A stretch of DNA of 64,000 bases from the NCBI GenBank assembly GCA_027559495.1, contig JAMXSV010000016.1, positions 806,001-870,000 on the forward strand, read 5' to 3'. A program made the translations under genes and the position numbers. The notes below the pieces were generated by a model. The model saw only the letters and a program-made list of their open reading frames with translations, ran no database searches and had not been told where the DNA came from. Of the stretch, positions 35,287-46,439 are shown one piece after another. Position 1 is the first letter of the stretch. Each line of letters starts with the position of its first letter. Source of the DNA: Aurifilum marmelostoma (lineage: Eukaryota; Ascomycota; Sordariomycetes; Diaporthales; Cryphonectriaceae).

Positions 35287-36796
35287 CTACGCCACATAGG
35301 GCGCACCATATGGCTGAAGCTCAATTCCTTCAATATCGACGAAGCCGTACTTTGACCCATCCTTGTTGTTAGCCATCATCTCGGACCACTGTTGCATCGA
35401 CTTCGTAAAGGCTTCTACGTGTTTGTCTTGAGACAGGTCAAGCGGCTCTCTATCTTTTCCGACCAAGCGGATCCTGTGATCTTGTCAGTAGGTGAAGGAA
35501 ACCAAGACAGCTATGAATATCAGCTGGGAGGAAAGGAGATCCAGCAGACGTACTGTGTACCCGCAGCCAGGTTGGTACTGCCAAAGTCCTGCTCGTCAAA
35601 CTGATACTTGATGGCACTCTTGGCCTTGCCCTCGAGGATCTTCTTGGGGAGGTCGAAGTCATGCGTGGTTGGCCGTCCCAGAGAGACGCCCTGGACGCTG
35701 TCAAGAGCCTTGACCATCGCCTTGGCCGTCCTCAGGCCGCCGACCACGTACGTCTTGGTCTTTTTGAGGCGCGGGGCGATCATATCGGCAAACTCGAGGA
35801 AGAAGGCCTCCCGCTTCTTGGTGGACTCCTTCTTGTGCTTGAAGGCGAGCTCCTCGTAGGTGCCTCCCGAGAGCTCGACGTGGTCGAACCCGTGCTTCTC
35901 GAGCTCCTCGCACAGCTCGGCGCAGTCCTCGGTGCTGAAGCCGCCCTTCTGGAACTCGACGCTGTTGAGCTTGATGCCGAGGCTGAAGGGCTTGTCCTTG
36001 ACGCGAGCCTTGATGGCGTCTGCAATCTCCAGGATGAGGCGTGCTCGGTTCCGCAGCGGGCCTCCGTACTCGTCTGTACGCTTGTTGGTCGACGGGGCCA
36101 GGAACTGAGCAAGAAGATAGCCGCTTTGGAGAGGGTAAAAGACTATCAGCTTGCAGACTCACCACGAAGGGGTCAAATGCGATCTGAGATATCAAGTACT
36201 TACTGTGCGCCGTGGAGCTGGATTCCATCGAAACCAGCCTTCTGAGCATACTCAGCCGCATGTGCAAATCCTTCCACCACGCGTTCAATGTCCTTCTTCT
36301 CCATCGCGCGTGGCTTCGCAAATGTCATGCCCATGACCTCGCCCTCGAGCTGGACATCGCTGGCCGAGAGTGGGTGAGGCTGGATGGCGGCAACAACCTG
36401 CCGTCCGGGATGCGACACCTGTGCCAGGAACAGCGAGCCCTCCTTCTTGGCAGCAGTGGCCATGTCCCTGAACGCCTCGAACCTCTCGCCCTCGAAAGGC
36501 GCCCCATAGGGGATGATGGCGTTGCCGGGGGCTTCGAGATGGTCATACTCGATCATAACGTTGCCGGAGAGGATCACTCCGTAGCCACCCTCGCCCCATC
36601 GCCGGTACACATTGATGAGCTCGGGGCTCGGGACGCCGCGCTTCTCGAGGACAGCAGGGTCCCAGGACGCGAGGCGCTCTGTCATGGCAGCCTTCATGAA
36701 GCGGTTCTTGGCTGTGAGCCCGCTGAACTCGAACTTGAGGGGCTGACCCAGGGGAGACGGGTCGACGTCCTCAGCTTCGAAGCGTGTGGGTGCCAT
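35287..36796 (-). CDS. NADH:flavin oxidoreductase, Old Yellow Enzyme family
   Basis: FMN-dependent (beta/alpha)8-barrel ene-reductase/oxidoreductase reducing activated C=C bonds; physiological substrate unknown. 449 residues. Exons in transcript order: 36796-36204, 36123-35554, 35473-35287. Motifs in order: [17 protein letters not shown] near the N-terminus; [30 protein letters not shown]; and, across the first exon junction, [19 protein letters not shown] followed by RTDEYGG, the most diagnostic OYE signature. [15 protein letters not shown] and [14 protein letters not shown] belong to the phosphate-binding end of the barrel. The last intron was placed using acceptor CACAG at 35474-35478; a nearby AAG acceptor would introduce a stop. 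The family is often seen in detoxification or secondary metabolism, but no biosynthetic cluster surrounds this copy. Confidence 0.9.
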
Positions 36797-37769
36797 GTTG
36801 GTGATCTGGCTTTGCAGGATGATACCGTTACAGTTGGACCTCAGCAATTGTGAGTTCGATGGTGTAGTGATACACGTTTCTGACCTACACAGATGTCGAA
36901 TGTTGAAAGGGTCACAAGCGCAACTCAATAATCTCTGGAGGCGATTCGATCATATGAGTGCGTAATACCTCTGTATTATAAGTATTGGGATAATAATTAT
37001 ACGGATATCTCTAAATACCCGCTACACCCACTACAGCAACAAGGAACCTCTACGGCACGTCTCAAGCTCCGGATGATTAATAATGTCGGCCTAAGTTCCC
37101 TGTGAATATTATCAAGAAATCATCTTGATCTCGAAGTTGGAGAGGAGGGGATGAAAAAACCTCACGAGTCATGTCGTCATTGTCAAGCACGCTCCCAGCC
37201 AAGTCGGGAGATAAAATTGGGTATACTGGATCGCCGCACGGAACAGGGTGCAACGGAGCTGGGACAGGTACTGTAGATATCTGGAGTGGGTAACCTTAGC
37301 CAAAGTGTCCATCATGTGTGTACTGGTCCTTTTGGCTGTGACCACCCTACTTGGATGGCGACAACTTGTCAAGGCTCTTGTCAAGGCTCTTTTTCTGTGC
37401 CCACTTGGGACCTTACCTATGTATTCATTCACCGCCGGAATCCACGGCTTCTCTAATGGCCGTATATACTAGATTGGGTCGAGAGGGAAGGCAAGGGTCA
37501 GAGATAGCTGCCTAGCCCAGTGGTGGAAAGGGTAGGATCATCTACCCCAGAAAACGACAGCAAAGGAATGATCAGGGTTGATGAGGTTGTTGATGATTGG
37601 AAAAAGAGCTCCCTCTAGCGCGACTTGGCCCCCGAACATGCCGAGGTCCCCTATAACCAATGTGGCCCGTCCCTGTCTGTTGCCTGCTCCTTCCTGCCCA
37701 CCTCATTCAACCCAAGTCCCGTCAGGAGCCGCCTGCACAGCTCCTTCCCTCCATACAGTCCCTCAGACA
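36797..37769. other. Intergenic region upstream of the OYE gene
   Basis: About 1 kb. It carries the OYE promoter side and the 3' flank of the TENA gene; no gene or repeat stands out. Confidence 0.55.
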
Positions 37770-38621
37770 TCAGGCCAAAATGCCCCCTCGGCACCGAGAA
37801 GGTCCCCCCCACACCCCCTCCACCCTCCCGGCCAGAGAGGTCTTCACGCCCTCCCCAAGCTTGTCAGCAGCCTGCAAGACGGCAGAGTCGATGATGTCCG
37901 CCAGCTGCTGCACAAAATCTACAAATTCTTGGTTGGCCCAGTTGTGTATGAACTCCTCCCTCAGCGCCCCTCCGTCTGCGTCTCCTGCTACATTGCCGTT
38001 GCCTTGTTTCTGGTGGGATTCGGCCCACGTCCACGCCTCTGAGTAGACCTTCTCAGTGCCCCAAAACACTACCGCGGCCTCCAGCCACGGGAGGACGGGC
38101 GGGGACAGGTCTCTGCCGTCCTCGTCGGCGGCTGTGGTGGGGAGACGCGGCACGGAGCTGAACAGTCTCTCGAAGAGCCTGAGGCCAAGCAGTTTTGCGT
38201 TCTCTGGGACCACCTTCCGCGCTACTCGGCCATCCGCGCCCGTCGAGGTCTGCGTCTCAAGGTCAATGGCGATGCCGTATTTCCGGGCCACCTCGATAAA
38301 AAAGCGTTCTTCGCGGCGGAGACCCGCAAGGGACTGGATCAGCCAGTCCACGAACTGCGTCTCGGAACTCGCCGTCTCGGTGTGGGCCTCTGAAGAGCCT
38401 GTCGTCTGCGGCAGGTCGATGGTGGCCAGGGTGCGTCCTATGGCCTTGATGTACGCGTGGATGTAGAGTCTGTCGTTGGCTAGCCACCTGCCCAAGGTGT
38501 TGGTTGGGACGCGCCCCTCTCCTGCGGCCCTCAAGAAGGGGTGCTGTGTCGCGGCCTCGTAGGCTGATCTATCGAGGGACAAGAGGTGAGCAGTAAGAGA
38601 CCAAGGTGTTGTCGACGCCAT
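37770..38621 (-). CDS. TENA/THI-4 family protein
   Basis: All-helical haem-oxygenase-like fold protein of 283 residues, encoded by one exon. TenA enzymes salvage thiamin pyrimidine, and the fold also occurs in PqqC-like proteins. Seen: a TenA-type N-terminus (HPFLRAAGEGRVPTNTLGRWLANDRLYIHAYIKAIGRTLA) in two adjoining motifs, then ERFFIEVARKYGI, PWLEAAVVFWGTEKVYSEAWTWA, and FIHNWANQEFVDFVQQLADIID near the C-terminus. These are the usual helix-helix motifs. The protein is longer than classical TenA (about 220-240), with a hydrophilic insertion around residues 75-90 and a C-terminal Gly-rich tail. A direct role in thiamin metabolism is therefore plausible but not shown. Confidence 0.85.
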   Translation of the reverse strand: MASTTPWSLTAHLLSLDRSAYEAATQHPFLRAAGEGRVPTNTLGRWLANDRLYIHAYIKAIGRTLATIDLPQTTGSSEAHTETASSETQFVDWLIQSLAGLRREERFFIEVARKYGIAIDLETQTSTGADGRVARKVVPENAKLLGLRLFERLFSSVPRLPTTAADEDGRDLSPPVLPWLEAAVVFWGTEKVYSEAWTWAESHQKQGNGNVAGDADGGALREEFIHNWANQEFVDFVQQLADIIDSAVLQAADKLGEGVKTSLAGRVEGVWGGPSRCRGGILA

Positions 38622-38903
38622 GATTGCGTATAGATGAGTATGGGCGTTGGGCTTTGTTTGATGAGTACAAGTCTGTGCTCATTGATGTAGACCAGCTCAA
38701 ACCACCAAGGAAAACACTAATTAGGTAATGTCGTGCTTGCGAGACAATTAATCGAATATAGACCCGAACCCTATTTATTGCATGATCAATGTTAATGATG
38801 AATGTGTCAATAAATACTACATACATGCTGTACTAGTATTCATCCAATCTTTTTTTCTTCTTGGGCCCCTTTCGGGCCTGATACCTCGGAAACTGCACCC
38901 AGT

Positions 38904-39468
38904 TCAGCTGCGCTCCCACTTTCCCACGCTCCCCAGGTTCGTCTTGTCAACCTTCTCACCCCGTGCCGTCTTGACCAGCCCATCCAGCCAGTCCTGGTGG
39001 CCCAGCAGCATCACGTTCGGCTTGTCCTCGCTCATCTCAGCAAACACCCCGCCGACCTGGCTCTCCTGCGTCAGGATCCGCACCCTCCCGCCCTCCAGGT
39101 CCTCCACGAGCCACGCGTGGTACACCTGCACCTCGCCCGCATCCGCCATCCACGCAAGCCGGCCGGCGCTTCCCTGTCCCGCCGGTGCCACCGACTCCTC
39201 GACGGTGCAGTCCAGCGGGGGGGAACCCAAAGGTGCTGAACTTGAACCCGTCGCCCTTCTTCAGCATGGGGCCGGACTGGGGCGGTGTGATCTGCTGGCA
39301 GTTCTTGTAGTAGGATTCCCACTTGGTGATGTCGTCGAGCAGGGCCCAGATCTGGGCTGCCGTGATGCCCTTGACGATGCGCTCGTTGGACACGAAGTTG
39401 TCGGTCAGGCCGGGCGTGAACTTGGAGGGCCAGATGATGGCAGACTGGCTGGGGTTGGAGCTCGACAT
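38904..39468 (-). CDS. SRPBCC (START/Bet v1-like, polyketide-cyclase-type) protein, apparent one-base frameshift
   Basis: Small lipid/ligand-binding-fold protein of about 187 residues if continuous. The N-terminal frame (39468 down to about 39217) reads MSSSNPSQSAIIWP..., then IVKGITAAQIWALLDDI and GDGFKFSTFGFPP. The continuation LDCTVEESVAP...YHAWLVEDLEGG...VMLLGHQDWLDGLV lies in another frame ending at 38904. The switch coincides with a run of seven G (+ strand) at 39217-39223; six would join the frames exactly. No intron fits. It is either a homopolymer sequencing/assembly error or a real inactivating insertion. The protein core WALLDDITKWESYYKN and the buried WLDGL helix are typical of the SRPBCC fold. 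Function is unknown. Confidence 0.75.
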
Positions 39469-40862
39469 GATTGGTTGATGTAGTCTATATTAATGTGTTG
39501 CAGTGAAGGGGCGTATATTGCGGAGGGATTTGATTTCGCGTATGAGTTTGCCTGGTCCGACTTTGATCCTGAGAGACGTGTCTTGTGTTACTTGGAACAT
39601 TAGAGACCGTACTTGACGATGTGAAGTTCTGTCTTGGTTCAAAGCGCTGGTGATATTGTTCTCTGTCCACGATGAGGTCATGCGTATCATGCCTCTTTAA
39701 TACGCTGTCGTCCCCTAGGCCGGCAATATGTTTTGCCATTGGCCCGCAACTAGCACAACCATATTGGTAAGACATGCTGACTATACCGCATGTGTTTTGT
39801 TTCCTTCCTCCCTATACTTAGTATCAACCTTCTATTTTCTGTGGCCTGATAAGAATGGACGGTCGGACCAGTAGCTGTGTAGGAGGCGTGGTGCTGCTGT
39901 TACGTAACATTTGCTGAATAATTAGAAAGGTCTTCGTATATACCAGTGTAAATAAACTAACCGCATTGTCCGGGATGGACTTTGGAGGTACTATGAGGTT
40001 TCGTGCCAGCAAGCTTAATGGGTAACCCTAATAACATAGAAGAAAAAAGCAGAGAGCTTACTATATAGCGATTAACGTCCTTGTAAAATTGCTGTGGCGA
40101 GACCAGGAGATATCGGTTCCCCGAGAACGCGCAGAGTCATATCCTCCTGCAAGCCAGCGGCTACATAGCTGCCTCACGGACACAGTAAAGCTGACAGCTT
40201 ATGATCGCTGTGTGAAAGCAAGCGCAGGCCACAAGGGATTTCTGCATAGACGATCCAGTCTGAGAAAGCGAACAGCCATTCCTGGGGGGGGGGGGAAACG
40301 GTCGTCTCGAGGCCGAGGGGATCTCCGAAGCGGGAGAGGTACATAGTGATTAGCGGACCGCCGCTTCGCTGCCGTCTGACCTTAGCCACCCGAGGTTAAG
40401 ACCGAAGTTCTCGGAGCTAGGCGACGAGGACTGCGCCGTGTGCCAGCAAAGGATGAGTGAGACACCAACGTCAGTCAGCAGAACTCCGAGGCTAGCATAT
40501 AACCTTCTCATCATCGTGCTACCTGCTCGGAAGTACTCTGTTCTGCCCGTAACTCATCTTCAGGTGCATGCCGTCTATACACCACCGTAAGGCTCTTGTA
40601 GATGTAAGAACGATTTTCGTGTCACCTCGGCGTTGCGAGCATGTTGTCAGCACACACTCAGCGAAGTTCTTCGAAATGGAAGGGACTGGGAGCCGCAGAT
40701 TCGAGTATATAAGGATGACAGCCCATCTCTTGAAGGAACCCCAAGAATCGTAGGGCGGCATAGTATCTTCGCACATCATCAAGATCTTTTGATTGAGCAA
40801 ATCCAGAAACGCTTTCGTACCGCATTACAAGCACCTCATCAGTCTTTGGCCAATTCACAAAG
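39469..40862. other. Divergent intergenic region
   Basis: About 1.4 kb between the SRPBCC gene (-) and the luciferase-domain gene (+). No gene, tRNA or repeat beyond a G10 run near 40285 is supported. Confidence 0.55.
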
Positions 40863-41648
40863 ATGGAAACTTTGAAGTTTGTTGACGTCTTCATCCGAAG
40901 CCGGCCTCTCCTCAGCGCAGCCGGGGCATTCATCCTCGGAGCTGGAATCATCGCCTACCAGGACTATCGTTCGTACGTCGCCCTGGGGCCACACGGGCTG
41001 CCCGACACGTTCTGGGGCTGGTACAGACAGCTCCAGATGAGTCGCAAGTCACGCAAGGACACGACCGTCCCGGCACCTTACAATCTCGACAAGGTGGCGG
41101 GTCCTCACGACTACACCAGCTACTTGCCGCAGTCGCAATCCGAGGCCCTGAGCTGGCGGCCGGGCAACAAGGCGCCGCAGATCCCAGGCTTTGTCGCACC
41201 GCAGAGACAAGTGACGGACCAGGCGAGCAGCGCGACCAAGAAGACCATGTTCGAGTTTCTGGATGCGTTGGCAGCCGCGAATCCCGAGGTGCTGACGACG
41301 CAGCTGTCGGTGTTAGAGGGGCCAGTCCCGGCGATGGCTATGAAGGGGTTTGGGGCAGCGCCTGACAGCTCCAGGCCCAGTGTACTGAAGCAGACACGGG
41401 GCGAGATGTGCCATATCCACCCTCCAGATGGCAGCACACACTTGCTGCTGAGCCTCACTGACCAGAAGAGGGTGATCGAGTTGGGCTGGGGACGTCGTCA
41501 CCGGCTTAGCGGAGGTGGGCTCCTGCCCTGGAACTACACGCTCATATACGCTCCTCGTGATGACGAGGAGGTGGCTGTCTGGAGGAGGATCGTCAAGAGC
41601 GCGGCCAGCTTCTGCTGCGCTGACGTGTCTGAGATCCGGGCTCCTTGA
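40863..41648 (+). CDS. Luciferase-domain (DUF5519) protein with N-terminal membrane anchor
   Basis: Single-exon protein of 261 residues, from a fungal and bacterial family annotated as 'luciferase domain-containing' (DUF5519); there is no evidence that it emits light. Residues about 15-33 (LLSAAGAFILGAGIIAYQ) form a hydrophobic anchor, followed by YRSYVALGPHGLP. The C-terminal domain contains the characteristic RGEMCHIHPPDGSTHLLLSL and VIELGWGRRHRLSG blocks and ends with LPWNYTLIYAPRDDEEV. Conserved His and Asp residues in the first block suggest a metal or substrate site (inference). Cellular role unknown. Confidence 0.85.
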   Translation: METLKFVDVFIRSRPLLSAAGAFILGAGIIAYQDYRSYVALGPHGLPDTFWGWYRQLQMSRKSRKDTTVPAPYNLDKVAGPHDYTSYLPQSQSEALSWRPGNKAPQIPGFVAPQRQVTDQASSATKKTMFEFLDALAAANPEVLTTQLSVLEGPVPAMAMKGFGAAPDSSRPSVLKQTRGEMCHIHPPDGSTHLLLSLTDQKRVIELGWGRRHRLSGGGLLPWNYTLIYAPRDDEEVAVWRRIVKSAASFCCADVSEIRAP

Positions 41649-42909
41649 GCGGGTATGATGGACATGGCTGTTGACACTGTCGATCGGCTGCAGAGATTGT
41701 ACGTGATTCTAGTGTCTAGAGGATCAGCAAGTAACGAGTCTATTCTTTCCTCTATCAACTGCGTGGGCCACTGCTTGCTTTCCGTGACTTGCTTTATCGT
41801 AATCTGTAGGAGCTCTAGGAGCCTCGCCCAGGTCGAGGAAGATATCCACAGGCGAGGACTATGATGGTCCAGTCGGTAGTATTTGCTCTTGCAGCTGTGG
41901 TCTGTGACGAGAAGTCACATTCTCCCCATACCCAGCTTCCTCTCCAACTCGACACAAAACGCACCGAGAGGGAGAGGCCCTCCAGAAGAAGACTCGTAGT
42001 GAAGGTGGAAGGAGTAGCTGGTAGAAGGAGCTGCATAGGACTATAGTAAAGATGAGATGGCAAAACAGCAGACTGTCTTTTCGTTGACCTACCAATCGTC
42101 TCTTATACAGAAATAGAGACACCGTATCACATGTTACTCAGGGGTCAGTGAGTGGTGCCGCTGTAAAAGGTCATGTATGGTTGGGGGGGACAAGTGCAAA
42201 AAATGTGTTGATGAGACTCAGTGTTGACGAAGTTTTGGGTGGGTTGCTTTGGCTTACATAACACCCTACCCCTGCCGGGCACCACAACCGCCCTAGTGCT
42301 GCTTTAGCAGGTAAGCTCAGCTAAGCTGCTTGGCCCGTGCTTTCCGCAGCAGCACGGTGACAGTGACGAAGCAGCAGCAGCACATCGTTATCGATCAGGT
42401 TGGAGAGGGTCGTCGCCGTGGGAAACTCTAATTTGGACTGAGCAATCAAGCCTGCTCATTGATTTGCTTGTGAGCGCATAGCAGTGTTACTCTTGTCCTT
42501 GTTTACTGTCAAATCTCACCTTCTCTCTCACTCTCTTCTCCGCTTGTTTACATGGGTCTTTTTCCCTCGCCGTCCCTACATTCTGAACCCACCGCCAGGT
42601 CATCGTCATATTTGCCCTCTATTCCGCTCTCCTCCGCCTCCTCCTCGCAACACCCCGCCGCCAGCGACTAGCTAGTCGACTCGCCCACCGCGATTGCGAC
42701 ACTCAGTGACGCGCCCTTATCGAAAGATACGCATCTGTGCTACGCTTCTTTGTGTAGCGCGTCAGGCTCAGCGAGCGGCCGTTGAAAGGAGGAAGACGAA
42801 GAGGGGCAACACCGCACCTGGAGAAAGAGGAGGACCGAGAGAAGCAAGGGATAGAGTCAGAAGAAAAGGGAAAGCCTTCCCATCACAGCAATACGCCGGG
42901 TCCGAAGGC
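41649..42909. other. Intergenic region and VPS35 leader
   Basis: About 1.26 kb with no supported gene. The last 300-400 bases are CT-rich and then purine-rich, and probably form the VPS35 promoter and 5' UTR. Confidence 0.55.
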
Positions 42910-45822
42910 ATGGCTGCCCCCGCCCCGCCAGAGGACCAGGTCCGTCTGTTGAGCGATGCCCTCGAGGCAGTCCGCCATCAGACCGGCCTGATGCGCAAGT
43001 GTCTCGACATGCCCGGCAAGCTCATGGATGCCCTCAAGTGCTGGTACGTCAATGTTTTCCTTCGGTCACATCATGACAGGCCTCTTCCCTGCCCTGATCT
43101 TCTCATGATCGCTTTGACGCTCACAAAGATCGTCGCCTGATAGCTCTACCCTCGTCTCCGAGCTCCGCACCTCCAGCCTCGGCCCCAAGCAGTACTACGA
43201 ACTGTACATGGCTGTCTTCGATGCCATGCGCTACCTGTCCGTCCACCTTCGTGAGAACCACCCCGTCAACCATCTTGCCGACCTCTACGAACTTGTCCAG
43301 TATGCGGGCAACATTGTCCCCCGCCTCTACCTCATGATCACCGTCGGCACCGCATACATGTCCATCGAGGGCGCGCCTGTGAAAGAGCTCATGAAGGATA
43401 TGATGGACATGAGCAGGGGTGTCCAGCACCCCATCCGGGGCCTTTTCCTGCGCTACTACCTGACCGGCCAGGCGAGGGATTTCTTGCCTAGCGGTGACGG
43501 CGACGGGCCAGAGGGCAATCTGCAAGACTCCATCAACTTCGTCCTTACGAACTTCGTCGAGATGAACAAGCTGTGGGTTCGTCTTCAGCACCAGGGCCAC
43601 TCGAGGGAGCGCGAACTGCGCACACAGGAGCGCAAGGAGCTTCAGCTTCTCGTGGGCAGCAACATCGTGCGCCTGAGTCAGCTTGTCGATCTCGAGACCT
43701 ACAAGCACGGCATACTTGCGCCTTTGTTGGAACAGGTGGTGCAGTGTCGCGATGTTCTTGCTCAAGAATACCTGCTCGAGGTCATCACGCAGGTCTTCCC
43801 TGACGAATATCATCTCCACACCCTTGACCAGTTCCTCGCGGCCGTATCGAGGCTGAATCCACACGTCAACGTCAAGGCGATCGTGATCGGGTTGATGGAC
43901 CGGCTCTCCGATTATGCTGAGAGAGAATCCCAAGGGAAGTCCACAGAGGATCGGGCAAAGATGGAGGAAGACGCGCTGGCCAGCCTTCTGGAAAAGGTCA
44001 GGTTTGGGCAGGAGCAGCCAAAACCTGCAGCAGATGCTCAGCAGGAGCAGCCATCCGATACGAATGGCGACCATCCCGAAGATGAAGCTGTTGCGGCCTC
44101 CGAGCCGCCGCCGTCCGCCGAATCCGAGTCTGCGCCGTCAGTAGCGGACACAGAGGCGACAGCTGTGGATGGAGAGGAGCCCAAGACGACAGTAGAACCC
44201 CGAGGCATACCGGACAACGTGCCACTGTACGAGATCTTCTTTGGACAGGTGACGCATCTGGTCGAGGCACAACGTTTACCCGTACAGGATACCATCGCTC
44301 TCCTGGTGTCTCTCACGAACCTTGCTCTCAATATCTACCCCGAACGCCTCGACTACGTGGACCAGATCCTCGACTACGCCAACGTCAAGGTCCACGAGCA
44401 TACCAACAGCGCAGACCTGCACTCACCGGCCGCCCAGCAGAGTCTCCTTGCCCTGCTCCAGGCCCCTCTACAACGATACGTCTCCATCTTCACCGCCTTG
44501 TCCCTCCCGATGTATGTACCGCTGTTCCAGTCTCAAACGTACCCTACTAGGCGTGCGGTCGCTGGTGAAGTTGCACGCACCCTTCTCAAGAGCCAGACCC
44601 CGATAGCGACGACCACCCAGTTGGAAAACGTGCTTGGTGTCCTCAGTGTGCTGGTGAAAGAAGGCTCGCAGGCCCAACCTGCATATCCTGGTGCCCCAGC
44701 AGGGAGGCGCACTGTGGAGACGGATGAGACGATGGAGGAGCAAGGCTGGCTTGCCCGCCTGGTTCACCTGCTTGCTGCGGAGAACAACGACACCCAGTTC
44801 AAGTTGTTGCAGATCATACGAAAGGCCTACGCCGAAGGCAACGAGCGCATACGCACCACGACGCCTCCTCTGATCACGGCTGGTATGAAGCTGGCTCGTC
44901 AGTTCAAAGCCCGCGAGCACTTTGATGACAACTGGTCGACGCAATCATCTGCGCTGTACAAGTTCCTGCACTCTGCGCTGTCGCAGCTGTACACGCGCGT
45001 GAACGCCGGCGGTGCCTCTGAGCTCGCGCTTAGGCTATTTTGTGCCTGCGGACAAACGGCTGACCAGACCGGACACGAGGAGGTGGCATACGAGTTCTTC
45101 GCACAGGCCTTTACCGTGTACGAGGAGGCGATCAGCGACTCCAAGCTCCAGTTCCAGGCCGTGTGCGTCATCGCCTCGGCGCTGCACCAGACACGTAATT
45201 TTGGCAAGGAGAACTACGACACATTGATCACCAAGTGCGCCCAGCATGCTAGTAAACTGCTACGGAAACCAGATCAGTGCCGAGCCGTCTATCTGGCAAG
45301 TCACCTGTGGTGGGCAAACCCAATTGCCGCCAATGGAGAAGAGGATGAGAAGGATGTGAGTTTCGGCATTCCTTTGTGTGACCCTTCTCGTGGGGAAATA
45401 CTGGTAACTTCTATACTAACCAGACTGACTTCATGTAGCTCTATCGTGATGGCAAGAGGGTTCTTGAATGCCTGCAGCGTGCCCTCCGGGTTGCTGACTC
45501 CTGCATGGAGACGGCGGCATCCATCGAGCTCTTTGTGGAGATCCTGGACAGATATGTGTACTATTTTGACCAGCACAACGAAGCGGTAAGAAGCCAGAAT
45601 TCCCAAGGTGTGCTATTGTAGATGGACAATACTAATCTAAGAAACTCGTCATCACAGGTCACCACTAAATACCTCAACGGCCTCATCGAGCTCATCCACT
45701 CGAACCTCGCCGGCAACCAACAAGACTCGGCATCCATCGAGAACAGCAAGAAGCACTTCTATCATACCTTGGAGATTATCAAGAGCAAGGAGTATGAGGG
45801 CGTGGTATTGACCCCGAAGTAA
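42910..45822 (+). CDS. VPS35: Retromer complex subunit VPS35
   Basis: Central scaffold of the retromer cargo-selective complex (VPS26-VPS29-VPS35), which recycles receptors from endosomes to the Golgi and plasma membrane. 885 residues, as expected for fungal VPS35. Exons: 42910-43043, 43144-45355, 45439-45585, 45658-45822. The N-terminal HEAT-like solenoid is very typical: [50 protein letters not shown] and [15 protein letters not shown]. This last block is near the VPS26-binding site. A hydrophilic, acidic insert (about residues 285-335) separates it from the C-terminal solenoid that binds VPS29. The C-terminus [18 protein letters not shown] is characteristic. The ATG at 42910 was chosen because the next residues match the conserved N-terminus and exon 1 splices in phase. 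Confidence 0.96.
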
Positions 45823-46439
45823 AAGCAAGGGAAATGAGAAGCTGGCGGATAGGTGCGGAGGAGGTAGTAGTTGCGTGACAAGGTGATGAGCCGTTAGATA
45901 GTCACGACTTTGTAGGTGAGCTACTAGACCGGCGGTGACTTGGATGACTGTATTCTTTTGTTTCTTGTTCGTTTCCTGGAAAGGGGAATAGGCAAGGGGG
46001 GAGTGGAGGGGGAAGGGGGTCAAAGGTGTTCAAAGTCTAGGGTAGGAAAATGGAGGGGAAGAGAAGAAACGTTCTTTGTTTCTTGTAAATACTCAAAATA
46101 CTTGTAATGATGACGTCCCTTAAATAACCTGTTGTGATGAGTTTGTTGCAAGAGATTTCCTCGGGGTATATATATGATGCAGGATGTCAAAAATGGTTCA
46201 TTTTGATGTTATATACGGCGGCGCAAGATAAAATCTACCAAAACAACAAAGGTTTCTCCCCCCCACCCAAACGCCGTGCGATGCCATGCCGTGGTTCAAA
46301 AGTATATATACCTTGATGCCCATTTCCAATTCCTCCTTCCCTTTTTTTCCCCCCCCCCGCCAGACGACCCTTCTTCCCTTCTTCTGGAACAATGCCACAG
46401 AGGTGACAGGTGCCAGCGCGCGAGGCTCTCTCTGTCTTA
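45823..46439. other. Convergent 3' intergenic region
   Basis: Contains the 3' flanks of VPS35 (+) and the M28 peptidase gene (-). No other feature seen. Confidence 0.6.
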
